From Chloroflexota bacterium (GTDB taxonomy: Bacteria > Chloroflexota > Anaerolineae > B4-G1): 11,900 nucleotides of DNA. Both the position numbers and the translations under genes were made by a program. The DNA lies in NCBI GenBank assembly GCA_030596915.1, contig JAUVSX010000040.1:1-11900 (forward strand), given 5' to 3'. The notes under the pieces are model-generated. The model was not told the DNA's origin, did not search any database, and saw nothing but the letters and a program-made list of their open reading frames with translations. Positions 7,144 to 11,900 of this stretch are shown here, in pieces (position 1 is the stretch's first letter; every line of letters starts with the position of its first letter).

Positions 7144-8409
7144 CTACGCCTTCGTCTCCAGCACAACGACGGAGTCGACTGCATCGGGCGCGCTTGCTGG
7201 CCCCATTATGATCAAGCCATCATCCTCGTGGGTGACGGGGAGCGACTCTCCCGGACTCCGACTCAAGAGGTGCGCCCGGGTGACTGCCTGGCCGAAACGA
7301 GGGACTCGGAGCACACCGTCACCGGGCCACTCGAGCACATGCAGGTACAGCTTGCCGGGCCGGGTTGTGCTGCGGCACCACTCGACGCCCTGGATCGGCC
7401 CCGGGGTTGTACCGTAGACCGCCTCGCCGTTGTCCGCGAGCCACCGGCCAATGCCCAGCAGCCTGTCAACGCTCGGCTCGGGGATGACTCCCTCGGCTGT
7501 GGGACCGACGTTGAGCAGATAGTTGCCACCCTTGCTTACGATGTCGACGAGCTTGCGGATCAACTCCGCAGTTGGCTTCCAGTTGTGGTCATCCGACTTG
7601 AAGCCCCAAGTGTCGTTGATCGTCGCCGGCGTCTCCCAATCGACGTCCACCGCTCGCGTGGGTATCGCATTGTCGTTCGTCGACGCATAGTCGCCAAGGG
7701 TGTTCCCGATGCGACCACAGACGAGGCAGCCGGGCTGAATCCGGTGACAGAGATCAACGAGCGACTGGCTCTGCTCGCCAGTGATGTGCTTGGGTGTGTC
7801 AAACCAGAGAACAGCGACGGGTCCATAGCTGGTCAGAAGCTCGCGGACTTGCGGCTTCACGTAGTGCTCGACGTACCCACCGAAGTCTTTCGATGCCTCG
7901 TCATAGTCCCAGTCGTTGCCGTCACCGTCCGGATGGCGCCAGTCCTGCGTCTGGGAGTAGTAGAACCCCAGCCTAATGCCCTGGCGCTCACACTCGACGG
8001 CCAGCTCCTTGATTGGGTCGCGTCCGAACGCGGTTGCGTCGACGATATCGTAGTCCGTCACCTTGGAGTCGTACATGCAGAAGCCGTCGTGATGCTTCGA
8101 AGTAATCACGATGTACTTCTGGCCCGCATCCTTGGCGAGAGCCACCCACTCAGCGGCATCGAAACGGACCGGGTTGAATCGACGTGCCAGAGGCTCGTAC
8201 TCCGCCACCGGTATCCGTGCGTGAAGCATGATCCACTCGCCAATGCCCGGCACTTTTCTGCCCCCCCATTGCCCCGCAGGGATGGCATACAATCCCCAGT
8301 GGATAAACAGGCCGAACTTGGCCGCACGCCACCAATCTAGGCGTGGATCCTGTCTGGCGCCTTCTCGCTGGTCCCTGGCGGTCCGAATAGCACCGGCTCT
8401 CATCGACAT
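7144..8409 (-). CDS. Alpha-L-fucosidase, glycoside hydrolase family 29
   Basis: This 421-residue enzyme should remove terminal alpha-L-fucose from glycans by a retaining mechanism. 'KFGLFIHWG' near the N-terminus holds H37. 'KHHDGF' contains H106-H107, matching the fucose-binding histidines of characterised GH29 enzymes. 'VLWFD' provides the likely nucleophile D204, the counterpart of Thermotoga Asp224. 'LNVGPTAEGVIPE' and 'NGEAVYGT' near the end are family hallmarks. There is no signal peptide, so the enzyme probably acts in the cytoplasm on imported oligosaccharides. The open frame continues upstream to 8868, but that part is antisense to sat and lacks protein character. ATG 8409 is preceded by GGAGGA with 8-nt spacing and is the chosen start; ATG 8403 is an alternative. 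It is divergent from sat and may be co-transcribed with the dehydrogenase. Confidence 0.95.
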   Translation of the reverse strand: MSMRAGAIRTARDQREGARQDPRLDWWRAAKFGLFIHWGLYAIPAGQWGGRKVPGIGEWIMLHARIPVAEYEPLARRFNPVRFDAAEWVALAKDAGQKYIVITSKHHDGFCMYDSKVTDYDIVDATAFGRDPIKELAVECERQGIRLGFYYSQTQDWRHPDGDGNDWDYDEASKDFGGYVEHYVKPQVRELLTSYGPVAVLWFDTPKHITGEQSQSLVDLCHRIQPGCLVCGRIGNTLGDYASTNDNAIPTRAVDVDWETPATINDTWGFKSDDHNWKPTAELIRKLVDIVSKGGNYLLNVGPTAEGVIPEPSVDRLLGIGRWLADNGEAVYGTTPGPIQGVEWCRSTTRPGKLYLHVLEWPGDGVLRVPRFGQAVTRAHLLSRSPGESLPVTHEDDGLIIMGPASAPDAVDSVVVLETKA

Positions 8410-8557
8410 ACTAACGTTCCTCCAGACGGTGTTGCACTGATGGCTGCACCCCGCGTTCGCGGCGCTTAACCCTGGCAGCGAATCCGTGCGGGGCCAACCC
8501 GCCCGTCGTGGTGATCTGATTCCCACTCGGAGGCACCGTTGGCTTCCGCTGGATGCA

Positions 8558-8586
8558 ATGGTATCACTCACCCGCGCCGAGGTCAA
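8558..8586 (-). promoter_or_regulatory. Probable promoter of the fucosidase gene
   Basis: On the minus strand TTGACC (8581-8586) and TACCAT (8558-8563) have a 17-nt spacer. A TG one base before the -10 box gives an extended -10. The start would be near 8551, with a leader of about 140 nt that includes a CCGCG/CGCGG hairpin at 8451-8462. Its -35 box lies 22 bp from the -35 box of the sat promoter. Confidence 0.5.
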
Positions 8587-8608
8587 TCGGTCCCGCCAGT
8601 CAGTTCTC

Positions 8609-8636
8609 TTGACACGTGCACCGCCACTGCTAGAAT
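8609..8636 (+). promoter_or_regulatory. Promoter of the sat operon
   Basis: TTGACA (8609-8614) and TAGAAT (8631-8636) are separated by 16 nt, matching the sigma70 consensus at 6/6 and 5/6. A start near 8643 gives a short leader containing the GAAGGAG ribosome-binding site (8664-8670). The position of this promoter rules out the upstream in-frame starts of the sat frame. Confidence 0.85.
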
Positions 8637-8677
8637 CGCGCCATCCTAACAAGTGTCCGACACGAAGGAGCCCACGA

Positions 8678-9907
8678 TTGAGCCAACCATACGACGACGT
8701 CATCCGACCGCACGGCGGGTTGCTTATCGACCGTGTGCTGCGCGGCTCGGTCAGAGAGGCCGTGCGGGAGCGCGCGGACAGGTTGCTCAAGGTTCCGCTC
8801 GATCCGATGGGCCTATCTGACCTGGAGCTGATCGCCACCGGCGCACTCAGCCCGTTGTCAGGCTTCATGAACCGTGCTGACTACGATCGCTGCGTCGAGG
8901 AGATGCGTCTGGCCAGCGGCCTGGTCTGGTCTGTGCCCGTTACACTTGCTCTCGACGAGGATCTCGCTGGCCGCATCTCAGAGGGTCAGGAGATTGCACT
9001 GTGCGAGGGCGATCAGATCCTGGCCGTTATGGATGTGACCGGCAAGTTCGCTAACGATCGGAAGGTCAAGGAACGGGAAGCCAAGTCAGTCTACCAGACG
9101 ACGGAAGCAGCGCATCCCGGCGTGGCCCGCCTCTACCGCCGGGGAGAGGCGCACATCGGCGGCTCCATCTGGCTCGTGGAATGGCCTGGCGCAGCGAGGA
9201 CGGAGTTTCCAGAGCTCCGGCACACCCCGGCTGAGACAAGACGCATGTTCGCGCGACGAGGGTGGAGATCGGTCGTTGGCTTCCAGACCCGCAACCCGAT
9301 CCACCGGGCCCACGAGTACATCCAGAAAACGGCTCTGGAGATCGTAGACGGCCTATTCTTGCACCCCCTCGTCGGCGAGACCAAGAGAGGAGACATCCCT
9401 GCCGACGTGCGCATCGCCTCGTACCAGGCAATCTTGCGGGACTACTATCCGGCGGAGAGGGTGGTGCTGGGCGTGTTTCCCGCTGCGATGCGCTACGCCG
9501 GCCCGCGGGAGGCCATCTTCCACGCCATTGCTCGCAAGAACTACGGCTGCACGCACTTCATCGTGGGGCGCGATCACGCGGGCGTAGGCGAGTACTACGG
9601 GACATACGATGCCCAGAACATCTTCGACCAGTTCCCCGCAGAAGACATCGGCATCATACCGCTAAGATTCGAGCACGCCTTCTACTGCCGCAAGTGCAAG
9701 AGCGTGGTCTCGGCGAAGACGTGCCCCCACCAGCCCGAGGACCGTGTCTTCCTGAGCGGCACCCAGGTTCGTCAGATGCTTGAGCGGGGCGAGATGCTGC
9801 CCGAGGAATTCACCCGCCCGGAGGTCGCCCGCGTGCTGCTCGAGGGTGTGCAGCAGCACAAACAGGCGCAAGAATCTGCGAACCAGCGCACAGCGCCAGA
9901 CCACTGA
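8678..9907 (+). CDS. sat: Sulfate adenylyltransferase (ATP sulfurylase)
   Basis: This 409-residue enzyme joins sulfate and ATP to adenosine 5'-phosphosulfate, the first step of sulfate activation, in the cytoplasm. It is the single-chain Sat/MET3 type, not CysDN. 'QTRNPIHRAH' (203-212) is the ATP-binding motif, 'GRDHAG' (297-302) the second nucleotide motif, and 'PLVGETKRGD' and 'MRYAGPREA' are further conserved blocks. C337, C340 and C349, with H351, form the zinc site seen in bacterial and thermophile forms. No C-terminal APS kinase domain is fused. The start is TTG 8678, 7 nt after GAAGGAG. The frame is open from 8486, but the promoter lies inside that part. The downstream hydrolase gene starts 8 nt after the stop, so the two are one operon. 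No APS kinase or APS reductase gene is in the window. Confidence 0.96.
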   Translation: MSQPYDDVIRPHGGLLIDRVLRGSVREAVRERADRLLKVPLDPMGLSDLELIATGALSPLSGFMNRADYDRCVEEMRLASGLVWSVPVTLALDEDLAGRISEGQEIALCEGDQILAVMDVTGKFANDRKVKEREAKSVYQTTEAAHPGVARLYRRGEAHIGGSIWLVEWPGAARTEFPELRHTPAETRRMFARRGWRSVVGFQTRNPIHRAHEYIQKTALEIVDGLFLHPLVGETKRGDIPADVRIASYQAILRDYYPAERVVLGVFPAAMRYAGPREAIFHAIARKNYGCTHFIVGRDHAGVGEYYGTYDAQNIFDQFPAEDIGIIPLRFEHAFYCRKCKSVVSAKTCPHQPEDRVFLSGTQVRQMLERGEMLPEEFTRPEVARVLLEGVQQHKQAQESANQRTAPDH

Positions 9908-9915
9908 GGTGGACT

Positions 9916-11358
9916 ATGCTTAGGCTCTTCCGGCGCCGCAGACCGCGCAAGGTGCTCGTCGTGGGCCTCGACTGCGCACCACCAGCGGCGCTATTTCGTT
10001 CCAGCCAGGAAGACCCCCTTGGCCTGAAGGATCAGCTGCCCAATTTGAGTCGCCTGATCGACGACGGCATCTACGGGCCGCTGTCTAGCTCCATTCCCTG
10101 CATAACCGTTCCCGCCTGGTCCTCGATGCTGGCCAGCAAGGACCCCGGTGTCCTCGGCTTCTATGGCTTCCGAAACCGCGCCGACTACTCCTACGACCGG
10201 ATGACCATCGCTTCTGGCGCGGCCGTCCGTGAGCCGCGAGTTTGGGACGTGCTGAGCGATGCGGGCAAGGACTCGATCATCGTCGGCGTCCCGCAGACGT
10301 ATCCGATTACCCCACTGAAGGGATGCCTGATCAGCAGCTTCCTCACACCAAGCATCGACAGGCAGTACACTTTCCCCAACAGTCTACGTCACGACATCGA
10401 CCGGGTGCTGGACGGTCGCGTCTACGATGTGGACGTGCCCCAGTTTCGCACCGAGGACAAGGACCATCTGCTGCAGCAGATCCATGACATGACCGAGAAA
10501 CGCTTCACCGTCATCAAGCATCTTCTGCAGCGCGAGCCGTGGGACTTCTTCATGTTCGTCGAAATCGGCCTCGATCGCATCCACCACGGTATGTGGAAAT
10601 ACTGGGACAGCGACCACCCCAAGCACGAACCCGGAAACCCCTACGTACGGGCGATCCCTGATTACTACCGCTACCTGGACCGTGAACTTGGCAACATACT
10701 GGGGATGCTCGACGACGACACGGTCGTCCTCGTCGTCTCCGACCATGGCGCCAAGGGCATGACGGGCGGGTTCGCAATCAACGAGTGGCTGAAGCGCGAG
10801 GGCCTCCTGGTGTTGAGGGAAGAGCCTCGGTACGAGGGGCTGGTACCCTTTGAGAAGGTCGAGGTGGATTGGGAGCGGACGACGGCATGGGGTTCCGGCG
10901 GATACTATGCCCGCGTCTTTCTGAACGTCGAGGGTCGTGAGCCTCGGGGAAAGGTCCCTCCGCGCGACTATGAGAAGGTGCGCGATGAGGTGAAGGGGAT
11001 GATCGAGGCCCTGCCCGACCACCGGGGAGAGCCGATGGGATCCGTCGTCTTCAAGCCAGACGACATCTATCGCGAGGTCCGCAACATCGCCCCGGATCTT
11101 ATGGTCTACCTGGGGAACCTGCGGTGGCGGTCTATCGGTTCTTTCGGCGTTCCTGGCATCTACACCTTCGAGAACGACACCGGGCCGGACGACGCCAATC
11201 ACGACCAGAAAGGCGTCTTCGTCTTGTGGGATCCGCGCCGCAACTACGGTGGGCGGTACGAAGAAGACCTGCAACTGATGGACGTTGCGCCCACCGTTCT
11301 TGATCTGATGCGGGTCGGTGCCCCGCCCGGCCTGCAGGGGAAGATCGTCGCGCGGTAG
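9916..11358 (+). CDS. Alkaline-phosphatase-superfamily phosphohydrolase/phosphodiesterase (COG3379 type)
   Basis: This 480-residue protein carries the two-metal catalytic core of the alkaline phosphatase superfamily. D19 ('VGLDC') is the first metal ligand and T64 in 'TVPAWSSM' the nucleophile. D220 and H224 ('GLDRIHHGMW'), D276-H277 ('VSDHG') and H429 ('NHDQKGVF') supply the remaining ligands. The nucleophile is Thr and not Cys/Ser in a sulfatase motif, so phosphoester or phosphodiester substrates are favoured over sulfate esters. An N-terminal RRRR stretch precedes the core, with no signal peptide or membrane segment, so a cytoplasmic location is likely. ATG 9916 follows a GAGGTGG site and starts 8 nt after the sat stop. 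The tight spacing suggests a link to APS metabolism, for example turnover of a nucleotide by-product, but this is inference. Confidence 0.88.
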   Translation: MLRLFRRRRPRKVLVVGLDCAPPAALFRSSQEDPLGLKDQLPNLSRLIDDGIYGPLSSSIPCITVPAWSSMLASKDPGVLGFYGFRNRADYSYDRMTIASGAAVREPRVWDVLSDAGKDSIIVGVPQTYPITPLKGCLISSFLTPSIDRQYTFPNSLRHDIDRVLDGRVYDVDVPQFRTEDKDHLLQQIHDMTEKRFTVIKHLLQREPWDFFMFVEIGLDRIHHGMWKYWDSDHPKHEPGNPYVRAIPDYYRYLDRELGNILGMLDDDTVVLVVSDHGAKGMTGGFAINEWLKREGLLVLREEPRYEGLVPFEKVEVDWERTTAWGSGGYYARVFLNVEGREPRGKVPPRDYEKVRDEVKGMIEALPDHRGEPMGSVVFKPDDIYREVRNIAPDLMVYLGNLRWRSIGSFGVPGIYTFENDTGPDDANHDQKGVFVLWDPRRNYGGRYEEDLQLMDVAPTVLDLMRVGAPPGLQGKIVAR

Positions 11359-11375
11359 ATGACGGCGAGCGGGCG

Positions 11376-11528
11376 TCAGGCTTGCATCAGGACGAGCGGC
11401 GGGCAACCGCGGGCGCACGAGCAGAGTCGCTGGCCGAACATCTCGGACTCCTCTTCAACGAACTCTCCGGTGTGGTCATCCGTGGTCCACGCCACTATGG
11501 TCTCGTTCTGCGCTCTGCTGCAAGCCAT
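11376..11528 (-). CDS. Possible small hypothetical protein (50 aa)
   Basis: This frame reads 'NETIVAWTTDDHTGEFVEEE' followed by a Cys-rich tail, 'CSCARGC', near the end. The composition and GC-rich third positions look like coding sequence, and the cysteines suggest a metal site. The ATG at 11528 has no good ribosome-binding site. The frame extends upstream to 11750 but that part looks non-coding. A competing plus-strand frame (11382-11579) covers the same DNA. I do not recognise either; treat as speculative. Confidence 0.22.
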   Translation of the reverse strand: MACSRAQNETIVAWTTDDHTGEFVEEESEMFGQRLCSCARGCPPLVLMQA

Positions 11529-11650
11529 AGCTGGCTCGCTGGCGCCGGATGCCGGCCCGCCGGCTTGACCCCCTCCTAGCCCTCGCACCGGCGTGGTATC
11601 CGTCGCCAACCAAGCACCTTGCCGGCGTCCCGCCCGGTGGGCAATGCTGT

Positions 11651-11665
11651 CTGCCAATATGGCAG
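11651..11665 (+). terminator. Possible weak terminator hairpin
   Basis: CTGCCA (11651-11656) and TGGCAG (11660-11665) pair perfectly around ATA, and flanking GT/GC can extend the stem. Only 'CCTTTC' follows, so termination would be weak. It lies between the sat operon and the promoter at 11698. Confidence 0.25.
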
Positions 11666-11697
11666 GCCTTTCATCGGTCTTCGGCCCGCCAAGCCAC

Positions 11698-11725
11698 TTG
11701 CGCTGAGGAGAATCCGTGGTAGAAT
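11698..11725 (+). promoter_or_regulatory. Probable promoter of the translational GTPase gene
   Basis: TAGAAT (11720-11725) is a 5/6 match to the -10 consensus and is identical to the -10 of the sat promoter. TTGCGC (11698-11703), 16 nt before it, is a weak -35 box (3/6). Transcription would start near 11732, about 25 nt before the terminator hairpin. Confidence 0.5.
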
Positions 11726-11737
11726 CGATCTGAAATC

Positions 11738-11792
11738 GAGGAGGCACCATCTGGACCCCGAGACCGGTCTCGGGGTTTTTTGTGCGCTATAG
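11738..11792 (+). promoter_or_regulatory. Candidate leader reading frame with strong ribosome-binding site, overlapping the terminator
   Basis: GAGGAGG (11738-11744) is the strongest ribosome-binding site in the window, yet no ATG follows. Six nt later CTG (11751) opens a 13-codon frame (LDPETGLGVFCAL) ending at TAG 11790-11792. It spans the whole terminator hairpin and T-run. Alternatively ATC 11749, at 4-nt spacing, opens a frame that runs without stop into the GTPase ATG at 11830. Either start is non-canonical. The layout matches translation-dependent attenuators in front of ribosome-protection genes. Confidence 0.35.
11756..11781 (+). terminator. Intrinsic terminator (attenuator) upstream of the translational GTPase gene
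   Basis: CCCCGAGACC (11756-11765) is directly followed by its exact complement GGTCTCGGGG (11766-11775) and then by six Ts (11776-11781). This is a textbook Rho-independent terminator. It lies downstream of the 11698-11725 promoter and 48 nt before the GTPase start codon, so it would end that gene's own transcript unless it is relieved. Confidence 0.85.
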
Positions 11793-11798
11793 GCGATT

Positions 11799-11816
11799 GC
11801 TCGCTATGGCGCGAGC
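11799..11816 (+). repeat. Hairpin just before the GTPase ribosome-binding site
   Basis: GCTCGC (11799-11804) and GCGAGC (11811-11816) form a 6-bp stem with a 6-nt loop. It ends four bases before the GGGAG ribosome-binding site (11820-11824) of the GTPase gene and could tune translation or serve as part of an alternative fold of the leader. Confidence 0.35.
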
Positions 11817-11829
11817 GGCGGGAGATAGA

Positions 11830-11900
11830 ATGAGTAGCAGAGAAGCACCGTTGGAGAAGGTTCGCATAATCGGCGTGTTTGCCCACGTTGACGCTGGTAA
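11830..11900 (+). CDS. Translational GTPase of the EF-G/Tet(M) group, 5' end only
   Basis: Only 23 complete codons are in the window. After a short N-terminal stretch they read 'VRIIGVFAHVDAG' up to the first base pair of the next codon. This is the start of the G domain with the P-loop 'AHVDAGK' (the Lys codon is cut). 'HVDAGK' fits elongation factor G and the Tet(M)/Tet(O) ribosomal protection proteins. LepA and RF3 differ at these positions. ATG 11830 follows GGGAG with 5-nt spacing. EF-G itself is usually 'HIDAGK', while Tet(M)-type proteins have 'HVDAGK'. With the attenuator upstream this slightly favours a protection-type or secondary EF-G, but the fragment is too short to decide. Cytoplasmic and ribosome-associated. 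Confidence 0.85.
   Translation, partial: MSSREAPLEKVRIIGVFAHVDAG

Larger units (their letters stand above)
11359..11697. other. Intergenic region after the sat operon
   Basis: No recognisable gene is present. Two weak hairpins could end the sat transcript: GCCGG/CCGGC at 11551-11564 and CTGCCA/TGGCAG at 11651-11665. Neither has a proper T-run. Short open frames exist on both strands. The most protein-like is the minus-strand 50-codon frame at 11376-11528. Confidence 0.5.

Noticed and set aside
7228..8340. Plus-strand frame of 370 codons
   Set aside because: It is antisense to the GH29 fucosidase, which carries all family motifs. No start signal is present.
8486..8677. N-terminal extension of the sat frame
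   Set aside because: The sat promoter (8609-8636) lies inside it, the residues are unlike any Sat N-terminus, and TTG 8678 has a good ribosome-binding site.
8410..8868. N-terminal extension of the fucosidase frame
   Set aside because: It overlaps the start of sat in antisense and is Ser/Arg rich. ATG 8409 has a strong ribosome-binding site and the GH29 domain starts soon after it.
10384..11418. Minus-strand frame of 344 codons
   Set aside because: It is antisense to the AlkP-superfamily hydrolase and shows no family motif.

Overview
The window is GC-rich chromosomal DNA of a heterotrophic bacterium with compact, mostly housekeeping genes. The N-terminal two thirds of its RNA polymerase beta subunit reads most like Chloroflexota proteins (short N-terminus, no long lineage-specific insert, 'LPRLIEVQLDSFQWF' start). 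I would place the organism in or near that phylum with moderate confidence. Promoters look sigma70-like, and no mobile element, CRISPR array, rRNA or tRNA was seen.

Layout. (1) 1-2359, minus: the first 786 codons of rpoB, running off the left edge, with its own strong promoter at 2427-2454. (2) 2628-3620, minus: a two-domain GNAT acetyltransferase. (3) 3717-4214, minus: pncC (CinA C-terminal family, NMN amidase). (4) 4215-4793: a gene-free divergent region with a promoter facing each way. The plus-strand side gives a leader of about 210 nt with two 10-bp stems. (5) 4794-5813, plus: a CysK/CysM-family cysteine synthase with an unusual Cys-rich N-terminal extension. (6) 5943-7037, minus: a zinc alcohol dehydrogenase lying downstream of (7) 7144-8409, minus: a GH29 alpha-L-fucosidase. 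These two may be co-transcribed. (8) 8410-8677: a divergent control region with back-to-back promoters. (9) 8678-9907, plus: sat (ATP sulfurylase, TTG start), followed 8 nt later by (10) 9916-11358, an alkaline-phosphatase-superfamily hydrolase (COG3379 type). (11) 11359-11829: an intergenic region ending in a promoter, a strong ribosome-binding site, a short leader reading frame and a perfect intrinsic terminator. (12) 11830-end, plus: the first 23 codons of an EF-G/Tet(M)-type translational GTPase.

Functionally, two loci concern sulfur: cysteine synthase, and sat with the hydrolase. The fucosidase and dehydrogenase suggest use of fucose-containing glycans. rpoB and the GTPase belong to the core expression machinery.

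The observations most worth a second look are: the attenuator-like leader that terminates transcription just before the translational GTPase gene; the structured leader and Cys-rich extension of the cysteine synthase; and an RpoB rifampicin pocket in which the residue equivalent to E. coli Arg529 is Thr and that equivalent to Asp516 is Glu.
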